This document shows, in pieces, positions 12,701 to 25,092 of a stretch of 64,000 nucleotides of DNA. The stretch spans positions 7,797,358 through 7,861,357 of the forward strand of contig JAJEKV010000052.1 in NCBI GenBank assembly GCA_021234155.1, written 5' to 3'. Origin of the DNA: Isoetes taiwanensis. Lineage: Eukaryota > Streptophyta > Lycopodiopsida > Isoetales > Isoetaceae. Numbering within the stretch: the first letter of the stretch is position 1; each line of letters begins with the position of its first letter. Both the position numbers and the translations under genes were made by a program. Under the pieces are notes generated by a model that was not told the origin of the DNA, ran no database searches, and worked only from the letters and a program-made list of their open reading frames with translations.

Positions 12701-14792
12701 CCTAGGGTAATTTCGCCATTAGGACGATTTGGCGGGGTTGATTTGCCATTCGGGAACCTCCCGGTGCGAGCGACAAGACAACTGCGGTTTCTACAAGGCC
12801 GACCTCGGGGCGCCCAGCGGTTTGACAAGTTCTCCGGACCCGATCTGGAATCTTTTGGGCCTTCGAAGAGGGCCCCTGAATGGAGGATCAGCGGTGGGAT
12901 AGGGGGCAGAGGCTCGGGAGGGTGGTCATTAAGCGTCAGCCCAGGGGGCGCTGCCCGAGGAAGGGCTGCCTCGGGAACTTTTTGGATCCCCGCCTCTTGG
13001 GGTGGGACTCTCCCCTCTTGTGAGGGATCCACGCAAGGTCTGGCCTCGTTTGACTTGGGGAAGGGTGCGGCTCGGTTGCCACAGCGGGCTGCCCCGGCCG
13101 TTCTAATGCTAACCCTTTGACCTAGACCTTCTCAGAAAATTTAGAAAATTGGGCTGTGTCTTTGGAAATGGGTTAGGAATCTAGGTGGCAAAAAATCAGA
13201 ATTTATTTTCGTACAATGCATTAATTGCGAATTTATGAATGTCTTGCCCTTTGCAAAAGCCCCCGACTTCTACTTGCCACATCGGGAGGAGGACAGGCCC
13301 AAACTCCAGCTCCGTCCGGTTCCCCTTGCTCCGTATTCTCGGCTGCGGCTCCCCGGCCGGGTCCCAAGTGCAGCAGACCAAGTCTCGGCCCCAAAAGCGC
13401 CAAACCCTTCTAGAACACGGCAACCCACGGGGTTTTACGTTTTGGAGGCCCTCTCCATGTCGGTCAGGCGGGACCTTTGCGTGACTTGGCGTGGAGTGGG
13501 GGTGTTGGCCTTGAGCCACGGACCCTAAAATCCCGGGCTGCTTGCCGAATTTCCTCTCCCCAAGGCCACGAGGGGCCCGGACGAGGCGACCTCCCCTCTC
13601 GGAATTGCGATTTGACTCGCCAATGGACTCGAGCGTCGGCGTTGCCACAGGGACCAAGTTTAGTGGCGAGAAGACCACGACCGACCTCAAAGCGCCAAAG
13701 TAGCTCACTTCCATCACACTCGTAGTCAATTGGCCTAGGATGTGGATGCGGGATCTTGTCGTGGGGCGTGAGTGTTTCTTTCTTTTGCAAAACCGACCTT
13801 GTAACTTGCTCCCCTAGGGTAATTCATTTAGCCATTAGGACGATTTGGCGGGGGTCGATTTTGCCATTCGGAGCCTCCCGGTGCGAGCGACAAGACTGCT
13901 GCCCGGTTTCTACAAGGTAGACCTCGGGGCGCCCGCGGTTTGACAAGTTCTCGGGGACCGATCACGGAATCTTTTGGGCCTTCGAAAGGGGCCCCTGAGC
14001 GGAGGATCAGCGGTGGGATAGGGGCAGGGCTCGGGGAGGTGGTCATTAAGCGTCTGCAGCCCGGGGATTTGCCGCGGAAGGGCTGCCTCGGGGAACTTTT
14101 GGATCCGCCTCTTGGGGTCAGGACTCTCCCCTCTTGTGAGGGATCCTGCAAGGTCTGGCCTCGTTTGACTTGGGGAAGGGTGCCGGCTCGGTTGCCGCAG
14201 CGGGCTGCCCGGCCCGTTCTAATACTAACCCTTTGACCTAGACCTTCTCAGAAAATTTAGAAAAATTGGGCTGTGTCTTTGGAAATGGATTAGGATTCAG
14301 GTGGCAAAAATCAGAATTTATTTTAGGTACAATGCATTAATTGCGAATTTATGAATGTCTTGCCCTTTGCAAAAGCCCCAGACTTCTACTTGCCACATGG
14401 GGAGGGAGGACAGGCCCAAACTCCGCTCCGTCGGTTCCCCTTGCTCCGTATTCGGCTGCGGCTCCTCGGCGGGTCCCAAGTGCATGAGACCAAGTCTCGG
14501 CCCCAAAGCGCCAAACCCTTCTAGAACACGGCAGCCCACGGGGTTTCACGTTTTGGAGGCCCTCTCCTGTCGGTCGAGGACGGGACCTTGCGGTTTGTGA
14601 CTTGGCGTGGAGTGGGGGTGTTGGCCTTGCCGACCACGGACCCTAAAATCCCCGGAAGCTGCTTGCCCCGAATTTCCTCTCCCAAGGCCACAGGGGCCGG
14701 GCCGGGCGACCTCCCTCTCGGGCTGCGATTTGACTACTGCCAATGGACTTTCGAGGCGTCGGCGTTGCCCTAGGGACCAAGTTACGTGGCGG

Positions 14793-15330
14793 AAGACCAA
14801 AACTTCGGCTCCCAAAACAAAAAACCCTTCTAGAATCGGCAAGTCCACGGGGTTTTACGTTTGGAGGCCCTCTCCTTGTCGATTTGGTGGGACCTTGCCC
14901 AGTATCTTGACATGGAGTGGGGGTGTTGGCCTTGGTGGGACCCTAAACTCCCCAGGAAGTTGCTTGCCCCGAATTCAGTTCATTACAAGTTAATTATGCC
15001 ATCCATGTCAAATAGCTTTAGGGGGCGATCCGTTGAACAAGGGCATTCTCGCTATCCATATGCCTTGATCTTTGAAACACAACCATCATCACAAGCAACC
15101 AAATCTAACCCCCAACCCGCACTAGTCTTTTTGCTTTTACGTAATCATTTATCTTCATTCTAGTAGTTATGATGCTTTTACGTAATCATTTATCTTCATT
15201 CTAATAGTTATGATGCTTATATTCTCAATGCAATCTTAGACCAAGTATAGCGTCCGGTGAGCCAAGGTCAACCCCAAGTACAGCGATCCCACAAACTCCA
15301 TTCCTTTGACCTTAGCTAACCCTTTGACCT
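14793..15330 (+). repeat. Variant (type B) half-monomer, second full copy
   Basis: This matches 9,231-9,780 along its length, including the 41-bp internal duplication. The distance between the two B segments, about 5.55 kb, equals five monomers, which is the best evidence for a higher-order repeat in this array. Confidence 0.85.
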
Positions 15331-18149
15331 AGACCTTCTCAGAAAATTTGAAAATTGGGCTGTGTCACGGAGATGGGTTAGGAATCGGTGGCAAAAAAAA
15401 TCGAGAATTTATTTTAGGTACAATGCATTAATTGCGAATTTATGAATGTCTTGCCCTTTGCAAAAGCCCCCCCCGACTTCTACTTGCCACATCGGAGGAG
15501 GGACAGGCCCAAACTCCGTTCCGTCGGTTCCCCTTGCTCCGTATTCACCGGCTGCGGCTTCGGCCCAGGTCCCAAGTGCAAGAGACCAAGTCTCGGCCCC
15601 AAAAGCGCCAAACCCTTCTAGAACACGGCAACCCACGGGGTTTACGTTTTGGAGGCCCTCTCCTTGTCGGTCGGGGGGACCCTTGGCGTGACTTGGCGTG
15701 GAGTGGGGGTGTTGGCCTTGAGCACCGGACCCTAAAATCCCCGAGCTGCTTGCCCCGAATTTCCTCTCCCCAAGGCCACAGGGGCCGGGCGAGGCGACCT
15801 CCCTCTCCGAATCGCGATTTGACTCTGCCAATGGACTCTAGCGTCGGCGTTGCCACAGGAACCAAGTTCCGTGGCGGAAGACCACCCGACCTCAAGAAGC
15901 GCCAAAGTAGCTCACTTCCATCACACTTTCGTAGTCAATTGGCCTAGGATGTGGATGCGGGATCTTGTCGTGGAAGGCGTGAGTGTTTCTTTCTTTTGCA
16001 AAACCGACCTTGTAACTTGCTCCCTAGGGTAATTTAGCCATTAGGACGATTTGGCGGGGTCGATTTGCCATTCGAACCTCCCGGTGCGAGCGACAAGACA
16101 ACTGCCCGGTTTCTACAAGAGCCTCGGGGGGCCCAGCGGTTTGACAAGTTCTCCGGACCCGATCTGGAATCTTTTGGGCCTTCGAAGAGGGGCCCTGAGC
16201 GGAGGATCCAGCGGTGGGGGGAGGCAGGGCTCGGGAGGGTGGTCATTAAGCGTCACGCCCCAGGGGCTGCCCGAGGAAGAGCTGCCTCGGGGAACTTTTG
16301 GATCCCGCCTCTTGGGGGTGGGACTCTCCCCTCTTGTGAGGGATCATTTGCAAGGTCTGGCCTCGTTTGACTTGGGGAAGGGTGCCGGCTCGGTTTGCAG
16401 CGGGGCTGCCCCGAGCCGTTCTAATCTAACCCTTTGACCTAGACCTTCTCAGAAAATTTAGAAATTTGGGCTGTGTGTCTTTGGAAATGGATTAGGATTC
16501 CGGTTGGCAAAAATCAGAATTTATTTTAGGTACAATGCATTAATTGCGAATTTATGAATGTCTTGCCCTTTGCAAAAGCCCCCCGACTTCTACTTGCCAC
16601 ATCGGGAGGAGGACAGGCCCAAACTCCGCTCCGTCGGTTCCCCTTGCTCCGTATTCACCGGCTGCGGCTCCCGGCCAGGGTCCCAAAGTGCAACAGACCA
16701 AGTCTCGGCCCCCAAAGCGCAAACCCTTCTAGAACACGGCAGCCCACGGGGGTTTCGTTTTGGAGGCCCTCTCCTTGTCGGTCGAGGCGGGACCTTGCGT
16801 GACTTGGCGTGGAGTGGGGGTGTTGGCCTTGGAGCCGGGACCTAAAATCCCGGGAAGGCTGCTTGCCCGAATTTCCCTCTCCCCAAGGCCACGGGGGCGG
16901 GGACGGGCGACCTCCCCTCTCAGGAATTGCGATTTGACTACGCCAATGGACTCGAGCGTCGGCGTTGCCACAGGGACCAAGTTCGTGGCAGAAGACCACC
17001 GACCTCCAAGAAGCGCCAAAGTAGCTCACTTCCATCACACTCGTAGTCAATTGGCCTAGGATGTGGATGCGGGATCTTTGTCGTGGAGGCGTGAGTGTTT
17101 CTTTCTTTTGCAAAACCGACCTTGTAACTTGCTCCCTAGGGTAATTTCGCCATTAGGACGATTTGGCGGGGGTCGATTTGCCATTAGGAACCTCCCGGTG
17201 TGCGAGCGACAAGACAACTGCCCGGTTTCTACAAAGGCCGAGCCTCCGGGGCGCCCAGCGGTTTGACAAGTTCTCGGGACCCGATCTGGAATCTTTTGGG
17301 CCTTTCGAAGAGGGGCCCCTGAGGCAGGAGGATCCATCGGTGGGATAGGGAGCAGGAGGGGGGAGGGTGGTCATTGGCGTGGAGCCCAGGGGAGGAGCGG
17401 CCGGGGAAGGGCTGCCTCGGGGAACTTTTTGGATCCCGCCTCTTGGGGTGGGACTCTCCCCTCTTGTGAGGGATACATTTGCAAGGTCGGCCTCGTTTGA
17501 CTTGGGGAAGGGTGCCATTTCGGTTGCCACAGCAAGGGCTGCCGCCCGTTCTATGCTAACCCTTTGACCTAGACCTTCTCAGAAAATTTAGAAAATTGGG
17601 CTGTGTCTTTGGAAATGGATTAGGATTCCGGTGGCAAAAAAATCAGAATTTATTTTAGGTACAATGCATTAATTGCGGAATTTATGAATGTCTTGCCCTT
17701 TGCAAAAGCCCCCCGACTTCTACTTGCCACATCGGGAGGAGGGGCAGGCCCAAACTCCGTTAGTCGGAGTTCCCCTTGCTCCCGTATTCTCGGCTGCGGC
17801 TTCTCGGCCGGGTCCCAAGTGCAGCGGACCAAGTCACCGGCCCCCAAAGCGCAAACCCTTCTAGAACACGGCAGCCCACGGGGTTTCACGTTTTTGGAGC
17901 CCCCTCTCCTTGGTCCGGTCCGGGGGACCTGGCAGTGACTTGGCGTGGAGTGGGGGTGTTGGCGCCTTGAGCACGGACCCTAAAATCCCGGCTGCTTGCC
18001 CGAATTTCCTCTCCCCAAGGCCACGCAGGGGCCGGGCCGGGCGCCCTCCCCTCTCCGGGCTGCGATTTGGCTCGCCAATGGACTCGAAGCGTCGACTTGC
18101 CACGGGGACCAAGTTACGTGACGAAGACCACTCATGTTCACCCAACTAA

Positions 18150-18263
18150 GAAATGTGTTTTAAGCGTCATTTGTGTATTGCGTCGCATGCGGCGTCAATA
18201 ACGTCGCATCACGGCGTATTTGGTTATAGCGGCGATGGTTTAACTATTTTTTATTTTTGTTGT
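18150..18263. repeat. GC-rich subterminal block ending in TTGTTGTG-like terminus
   Basis: Directly right of the array, the sequence carries GCGTCGCATGCGGCGTCAA and CGTCGCATCACGGCG and then ends in TTTTTGTTGTG followed by TAC. The well-supported CACTA terminus at 29,050 also ends TTGTTGTG followed by TAC. I infer that this is a related, older terminus, but there is no empty site to prove it. Confidence 0.4.
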
Positions 18264-18905
18264 GTACATGTTTGATCTTGGGGCATGTTTGAGCCTAGAC
18301 AATGCTTGAGCCTAAGAGGCTTGTTTGAACCTAGGTAGCATGTTAGACCCTAAAGGAAATGCAAGCCTACACGTTCAAGCGTCTATAGGCTCCTCATGCT
18401 TCACTCTATGTATTTGGACTTGTTCACCCTACAAAATACCATTATTATTATCTGTTTGAAAGGTAGAAGCGTTGATCCACAACGAAAGCTAGTGGATAGC
18501 ATCAAATTAAGCAATGATCAGGGTTAACTTGGTGGTGGCCTTTGGTTTAAGGTTAGAAAATCGGAGTAACTAAGATACCATTGAAGACTCTTTGCATGTT
18601 CTAGTCTAGAGGCAATGCTTGAGCCTATGTGGCTTCTTTGAGCCCATGTTCGGCCGTTCTTTATTCCTCAGATATATAATGTATACCAAGGGGGGGGAGA
18701 AAAAAAATTGAATTGAATGGGTTTTATTGCACCACGAAGACCAATAGACATAGCCTATGAGAAGGATTGCGAGGATGTGCATAATATTTGACATATAAAT
18801 TTAATGATCGTCTCTCCTCTAGGTGCTAACTAGAATTCGTCATTGTTAGCATTACCAACATTTGTATTAAAATGCACGGAAGTACATCGTATTTCGTGGA
18901 ATTGA
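18264..18905. other. Unassigned DNA with TTTGAGCCTA words
   Basis: The word (T)TTGAGCCTA(G) is repeated five to six times without a fixed period (18,285-18,330 and 18,617-18,650). No gene is recognised. It follows the terminus-like block at 18,263 and lies downstream (3') of the minus-strand tnp2 remnant. Confidence 0.35.
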
Positions 18906-21900
18906 TCACGGTGTAAGATCTTTGCATGAGAGCTGGTGGTCCAACCTCTTGATGCTTTCGTTTTCGGTGAGTTTGAATGCCTTGATGCTTGGGAGGGCTC
19001 TTGGGGCGTTATTGACTCCTCTAGCACAACACCTTGGAATATTGGGCGTCCCCTCGGTGTAGTTTGTATGATAAACCACCATGTTGGGTCTTGTCGATCG
19101 GTAAAAGAAAAATCTGGTCAAAAATTTTGGGCGTGAGATTGATATTGATGGTCTAAATTTTTGAAGTGGATATGTGTATGTGTGTACTGTTCCACGGTTA
19201 TGCGGAAGGACAAAGCGTCTCACTACCGGGGTACATCTTGCTAGAGTTGGCATTGAAAAAGCCACTTGTTCTATCATACTTTCGTAGGCTGGCCCCTTAA
19301 TTGAAGGTCAAACCAATCGACATCGAATATGAAGGTCTTAAAATTGCCACCAACATCCACCTCCATTATAGTCTTTAACCTCGGGCCCAATCACGGTGGC
19401 TTCGGCGATTACGATCGGCAACACTTGATTGAAACTCCATCGTGAATGATGCCATGACTCCGCCCGGTCACAAGTCTTTGTGTATGTCAAGAGAACTCAC
19501 CTGCGATAGTGGGTCCCATGCCACCATATATGGGGTAAGATATATCTTGTCAAAAGCACCATTAATGTCAATAGATACAATAACATCAAAAGAAAATACT
19601 CGATTTCGACATCAACATAATTTGTTGCAACTACCTTTTCATGACACCTTGTGCGTATGCCCATTAAAAGTAGGCTGTAATATACTCCCCCTTGTGATAT
19701 GCATCGGTCAAAGCCTGTAGTACCCATTCTCTTTCCATCTTGTCCAGAGCAAGGGTTCATATCCATCGAGTGCAGGGGCTCGTCTATTATGTCGTCTCCA
19801 TTCATGCCTCTTCTCTTCCATTTCTTCCTTTGCGTTCTCATAACGAGCAATCCATTTTGCCATTGGTGCGGGTGTAAAGAAGAAATTGATTAACCTTAAT
19901 GATCATATCGGCGGAAATGACTTACGCATACCATTTGCCATACGCCACTACCCCACAATCTTCTCGTCCCCTTCATCACTCCATAGCGAGGTGCATCACG
20001 GATGTCGGCGGAAATATATTACGTCATATAGAAAAGTGACTCTTCGCCAAAGCCATCCCTACGCCATACTACCGCCGGGGCGTGCTCTTTGGCCTTCACC
20101 ATATCCTTCAATACCTTCATAAACCTTTCCAGAAAAACATCCATCGGCATATACGGTTCCCTTGAGCTCCACTTCCTCAATAAGATGTACCAAAAGATGG
20201 GTTTATTTATCCAAAAGCTTCGTGGAAACTCCTTCTCCAACAAGCAACATGCCTCGCCATTTTCACTTTCATCTCTTCAATTTCGTCTTTCGGTATGTTT
20301 TTACACATCCACCTATGAGGTCCAAAACAAAAACTTAGCCACAAATAAAATAGGCGGGGGAGCACTAAATCAACATGGGTAACAACCTTATGACCTTTGA
20401 TAGGGCACTTATTGCCTCAATGGTCCCTTGTCTAAAAACTCCCTAAAAGGTCGAGGGGCATGAAGAGCGCATGATCAAACACCAAATATAAGTTATGGGT
20501 TACATTTTATAGTAGTGCATATATATGTGGACTTCAATTGCTTACATGCAAGAACTTATGCGATCATGGGACTTTAAACCGGTCGGCTCCCACTACTTGT
20601 GAATGCGGTTCTTAATGATTGCATGTAACGGTTGGTGTTCTAAGGGCCCTTAAATCATCATAAATAGCTCGATGGTCAGCCCTAGCAATAACCCATTTTT
20701 GGGAGGAAGTGGTTGCCCTTCACCTCGGATCCATGCCTCTTTCTTTGTATTACTTACCTTAAGGTCCATCCACGGCATTTGTTGTGTCTTTTGACCAAAT
20801 ACATGCTTCCATAAAAGAGTTTCCCGTTCTTGAAGATATGCATCGGGTCTAAAAGGTGTTGAATCGGTGGAGTCGGTCCAATATGGTAGTCTATAAAAAG
20901 CAAACTTCCTTTTCATATTGGCGATAAAGACTTCCTCCTCGCGGCTTCCTGCGCCACCAGCGCGTATAATTCCTCATCCTCCTTTGTCTGGGTAGACCTT
21001 CACGACCTCCTCAGTGCAGTGCCCCCCACGGATTTCCCCTTGCGGATTTTCCCCCTCTTCCTTCTTATCCCAGCGCTCACCCCATTCATTATGGTAATTA
21101 CGCTTGGTGGTTACGTATGGTCAGCGGTTGCCCTTAGAATTGTCTATTTGTTTTGCGAGGAGAGGGGTGCGTGGCGGCAAATACTTCCTAAAACCCTCAT
21201 TATACTACTTTCTTGGATGCTTAGAGTGGCGGTCTTTGCAACTTTTCCCCACATATCATGCAAGGGAAGTGCCAGATGTCTTAAACGAGAACACTTTCGG
21301 CAAACCGGGGAAAGTCATGCATAGTCCACAATAGTATACCTCTAAGATTAAAAGCGTCATTTTTATGGGCATCGTAGACCTGAATACGTGTTCCACAAAG
21401 GGGTAACTCATCCACAATTATTCTTAGGTACACATCTAAATTACTTGGTTTTTCTTCCGGGTATCAATAAAGTCATCATAATGTGCCCACTCTTCATCAA
21501 CAACCATGGGGGTATGTTGTAGTTCACTATCATCGGCCGCCATGTAGACCATGCGATCGATTGTGTACCATATGGGTTTCGCCATCGGTGGCCAGGCCCA
21601 AACGCCGCGTTCGTGGTTCTTTTTCAAAGTCGAGGGCCATAATAGCATCGACATGCTTCCAAAGCTACCCTGCTCCCGCCATTTCGGGACTCGCATCACA
21701 TCATCACTAGATGCATGGCCAGCCGTGAGATCCATTAGGCTAGCCAATGTCTTTGCAGCGGAACATCAACTTTAACCTATAGAATAAATTATAGGCAACA
21801 TATAAGTACCGAAAATAAGTGAATTTACAACTATTTGTAAGAAGTGGTGATGCATATACCTTGGGATTATTGGAAAGTGTCGAATAACCTTCCGAGTACC

Positions 21901-22688
21901 GTTTTTTCCCTTTAGGTCATTCCTGTATCTCGGTTCATTACATACGAGACAATGAGTGGACTTCTCATGCTCGGCAGGGGGATAGAAGATCATACAATCA
22001 TTTGGACATGCATGTATGACTTTATAACCAAGGCCGGTCGCTTGAATCATTTTCTTAACTTGAGATGCATCGGTAGGCATATTGTTCTTCTACGGAAGAA
22101 TCTTCTCGTGCAATAACTTGCATCTAAGAGTGGTAAGATAAAAGATGGAGATGGTGGTAAGATAGAAAGACTTGATAAGTATGTCACCTCAATAGAGCGA
22201 GAGACACTTGCATTGCTCCACTTGAACTTGGTTTGGAGATTGAGAATTAGCGAGGCGCGCCGACAAGCGACGAGGTTCGAGGCGAGGGAAATAAGCTGCG
22301 TTTCTGCTTCGATAACAATAGGGTCATCGTCAGTACGACCAATCCTCGAAGGGTATCCAACATCTTCTACCATATCCTCTCCACCACCATCCTCGACATC
22401 ATCTAAATCAATATCAGGTAATTCTTGAAGAGCGTGCAACATATCGAGCATCGGCTCGTCACGAAAGACTTCGTTCTCGGGTTCGTCAATAGTTTCATCC
22501 TCTTCATATTGATCGTACGCAATATCTTCATATTGGTGCGCTCTGGCTTGAAATTCACGACGATAGGTTTCCCTTTGCCTGTAACTTAGAACTAATGGAT
22601 CGGGATGGAGCCGCTCTCGAATGAGTTCATTAAAAAGGGGTAACATATTAACCATCATGTCAAATAATGTAATAAGTATAAAATACAT
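18906..22688 (-). mobile_element. CACTA (En/Spm) tnp2-type transposase remnant
   Basis: Minus-strand coding remnants in several frames line up in the order expected for a tnp2 transposase read from 22.7 to 18.9 kb. The clearest is 21,772-22,080, with ACPNDCMIFYPP, CLVCNEPRYRND and RKVIRHFPIIPR, the zinc-ribbon-like block of Transposase_21 (tnp2). An acidic segment precedes it at 22,200-22,690. Further on come FYRLPYWTDS and DLKVSNTKKEAWIRGE (20,650-20,916) and FLERFMKVLKDMV (20,019-20,243), which match the DDE-region LPYW and the PxERFMKxLK block. The frame is interrupted many times and no complete protein can be read. Introns and the CTG/CAG anomaly seen elsewhere may explain part of this. 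The gene reads away from the terminus at 29,050. Confidence 0.8.
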
Positions 22689-22771
22689 ACAACCATTTGT
22701 ATAGACTCACGAATGACAAAAAACATATTAAAAAAAAAACCTCTTTATTCCTTTTTTTTAGTACAACAATA

Positions 22772-23330
22772 CTATTGTTCCATCTCAAATGGGAGAGGTC
22801 TATCATAGCGATAGTTGATAAATAACTCATCTCCAATGTTTATGCTTTTAATAGCACACACCATGATATATCTGCTTTTTACAGATCTTGTAAAAAAATC
22901 TTCCTCCCCTCCTTGACACTCTAAAAATTCACAATTGCATCGCTCACGGTTGTCAATAGAACTGTTGATGAACCCTGCAATATTGCCATGAACCCCTGGC
23001 CGACCATCAATAAACTTCAACTCCTCATCACATGCCCCCTTTATTATCGACGCTTGACATTGGAATTCATTCCATAAATCCTCATCGCCAAGCATATTTA
23101 GTCAAAGTTTGCCAAGTTTTCCAATCATTCTGGGACACGCATATGGCATTAATGGAATGTGGGTATCTCGCTCCACTTCTATACAGCGCAGGAGATAAGG
23201 CGAATCCAAACTTACGGACAAATGCGGCTCGCATAATGATGTATCTTCTTCCCCAATAAGCAAATTCTTGATCCATAGGGATAGGTAAGTCCCACGGCCA
23301 CAAGCCAAATGTCTTGCGATTGCCTAACAA
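22772..23330 (-). pseudogene. SET-domain-like gene fragment
   Basis: The minus-strand frame 22,772-23,095 contains HGNIAGFINSS, a cysteine-containing stretch NCEFLEC, then VCAIKSINIGDELFINYRYD. This order matches the SET domain pattern of GN-aRFINhS...NC followed by (V)xAxxxIxxGxELfxxY. The typical His of RFINHS is Ser here. An adjoining frame (23,102-23,330) has FGLWPWDLPIPMDQEFAYWG and probably supplies the upstream part. It lies just upstream of the tnp2 remnant on the same strand, so a captured host fragment or an accessory gene of the CACTA element are the two likely readings. I recognise the domain, not the subfamily. Confidence 0.5.
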
Positions 23331-23339
23331 AGGGTGGGA

Positions 23340-23902
23340 CTAATCTTTGCAATTCTTGAGAATTTCACTTTCGAGGCGGTGAGGCCAAGCGTTCTTGGGA
23401 AATGTGCGACACATGCAATGTTCTCATGATTGTAGCCCTTCGTGTTCTTTCCGCGGGGAACACTTTCGGCGTTGGCGGCACCCATCCACATTATTGATGA
23501 ATCGGGTTCTTGCTTCCGGTTTCATATGCCTCTATGGACAACATTAAACCAAAATCCACATCTAGTTTGGAGGAGACATCGGCATCATCTACCTACATAT
23601 TTAGATATCATAAACATCTTGAATATATACTTGAATTGGGAGAGATACTCTTAAAAAAAAAAAAAAAACAAATAATAATTGTATACCAACATGATATCCA
23701 TGACGAGCATCGGATCGGTGGGTTGTTCAAATGTACCAAATCTTATCGGATGGTCTTCAACAACCGTTCTAAGTCGTCTCTTCACCCCATACATCTTTTA
23801 CAATGTAAAACTATTTTGTCCCTCGCCAATTACAAAAGGTAAGTACTATATCTTTGCACAATAGTTTGAGCTATTTGTGATAGATACAATATATGGTAGT
23901 AT
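23340..23902. other. Unassigned DNA
   Basis: Short open frames occur in several phases, with a poly-A run at 23,651-23,668. The region may contain upstream parts of the SET-like fragment. Nothing else is recognised. Confidence 0.3.
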
Positions 23903-23953
23903 AAACCCTAAACCCTAAACCCTAAACCCTAAACCCTAAACCCTAAATCCTAA
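23903..23953 (+). repeat. Interstitial (AAACCCT)n, plant-type telomere motif
   Basis: About seven copies of the 7-base unit AAACCCT stand in a row, the last slightly altered (AAATCCT). This is the Arabidopsis-type telomere repeat. It lies inside transposon-derived sequence, so it is interstitial. The other short telomere-like array in the window (35,620) uses the 6-base CCCTAA unit instead. Confidence 0.9.
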
Positions 23954-23959
23954 ATGGGC

Positions 23960-24260
23960 CGAGAATTGGGGCGGGACCGTAGTCCTCTCCACTCAAGGTG
24001 AAGCCGACCATGCCCCTTTCAAAATGCGACCCTTATATAAGTTTCAATTTCAATAAAGATCTTTTGGAGCCAGCTAGCCCCCGATACATAGAGTCCCCTC
24101 CACTCAAGGTGAAGTCGACATATGACCTTGACTCTGCGACACCTCAATTTTGTAATCTACATTGTACTTAGTAAGGTATGAAGGTGAGTTTGGGCACGGC
24201 ACACTGGTCCTCTCCACTCAAGGTGGAGGGCGATCGTGTCCTTGACCAAAAAACACTGGT
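23960..24260 (+). repeat. Second locus of the ~105-bp repeat family
   Basis: Three units carry TCCTCTCCACTCAAGGTG(A/G)AG(C/T)CGAC near 23,985, 24,092 and 24,210, followed by TGCCCCTT or TGTCCTTGAC. They match the repeat at 4,081-4,455 in sequence, spacing and orientation. Confidence 0.7.
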
Positions 24261-24539
24261 TTTTTTACTACTTTCGCGATTACACGTCCTCTCCTGGTTT
24301 ATATATGTCTAGGCTACTAAATACAAGAATGATAACTTTACATGTGGCGGTTCGCATATCCGGCCTCCCCCGGTGGTAAGACAACATCAATCGTCTCCTG
24401 GCCATCTCCAGGCGTCGATCATCACCGATGACCATGGCGATCCATGTAGGGCAAACAACAAGTATAAGATATGGTTAAAAGAAGAACACCAAAGGCTTAG
24501 GGCCGGAAGAGGAGCGAAAAGAAAATAACAATGAATGCC
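24261..24539. other. Unassigned DNA
   Basis: No gene or repeat is recognised between the 105-bp repeat and the GC-rich block. Confidence 0.3.
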
Positions 24540-24870
24540 GAGAAAAAGTTGTTTATATAGAAATGCATAACGTAGAAAGATGCGGCGTGGCGTCGCCCGG
24601 CATGACGTAGTGTCAATCGGTCACATGCGGTCACCTACGACTTGGCGGTACACACCGCAAAGTCACGCTGAGGGCGTGTCATACGTCGTGTAGACCACGT
24701 CGCATCGCGCGTATAGTCAACGGTCAAAATCCGGTCACATGCGACGACTGGCGGTACCGATGGCGCAGTGCGTCTTGGCGGTGTCTTAGGTTCTGTAATG
24801 TCACATGGCGCCGCGTCACGGCGTCGACGACATTTGTCGTGACATTTGTCGTGACATTTGTCGGTTATGA
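24540..24870. repeat. GC-rich CGTCACATGCG subterminal repeat block
   Basis: Repeated words CGTCACATGCG, CTTGGCGGT and GTCGTGACATTTGTCG fill the block. It ends in a tight tandem repeat of the 14-base unit GACATTTGTCGT(G/C) (24,829-24,865). The block shares words with 28,505-29,050, which abuts a CACTA end, so it is probably an internal or nested subterminal region of the same family. Confidence 0.6.
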
Positions 24871-24873
24871 AAT

Positions 24874-25092
24874 TTATGTATACCTATCTTTGATTACGAG
24901 CAACCTAAAATCGAGCAAGTTTTTGTGTAACAACCTAAAATCTGCATACCTCAAAAGCGGCTTGAACATAGCTTGAAATTTTGCATCCGCGAGCAAATTG
25001 CGTGGCGGTCGACATTTGCCGTGACATTTGTCGTGGCGATGCCGTGGGCGATGGCATTTTAGGCAAATTTTGATCGGGCAGCTTTGACACAT
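24874..25092 (-). pseudogene. Cys/His-rich fragment, possibly RING-type
   Basis: The minus-strand frame contains CQSCPIKICLKCHRPRHRHD, then KCHGKCRPPRNLLADAKFQA. The tail resembles the end of RING1-type E3 ligases (ECPxCRxxxxSRRSLRxDPNFDAL), but the first half of the zinc-binding pattern is not typical. It lies among other captured-looking fragments. Treat the assignment as tentative. Confidence 0.25.

Larger units (their letters stand above)
5690..18128 (+). repeat. Tandem array, ~1.1-kb monomer, higher-order structure
   Basis: The landmark TGCATTAATTGCGAATTTAT occurs at 6,541, 7,670, 8,784, 9,875, 10,989, 12,102, 13,217, 14,333, 15,424, 16,536 and 17,665, giving eleven units with spacings of 1,091-1,129 bases. 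Each unit carries the same ordered words (CTACTTGCCACATCGG, AACCCTTCTAGAA, GTGGAGTGGGGGTGTTGGC, AAGTAGCTCACTTCCATCAC, GACTTGGGGAAGGGTGCC, TTTGACCTAGACCTTCTC). Before the first unit, 5,690-5,940 is a diverged partial unit. Two units (starting 8,784 and 14,333) have a different second half. The array is GC-rich, and the many overlapping open frames starting MRIYECLA or MNVLP repeat with the unit and are not independent genes. It ends abruptly near 18,128. Confidence 0.93.

Noticed and set aside
6549-18149. Dozens of overlapping 60-230-codon frames on both strands of the array, many starting MRIYECLA or MNVLPFAK
   Set aside because: They recur once per 1.1-kb unit, exist in several overlapping phases at once and change with every small indel. 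They are products of GC-rich repeat DNA.
18150-18263. A second complete CACTA element enclosing the array
   Set aside because: Only a terminus-like right end is seen; no matching start with CACAACAA was found near 5.4-5.7 kb.
24829-24865. Short regular repeats resembling a CRISPR array
   Set aside because: The 14-base units are direct tandem repeats with no unique spacers, in a plant nuclear context.
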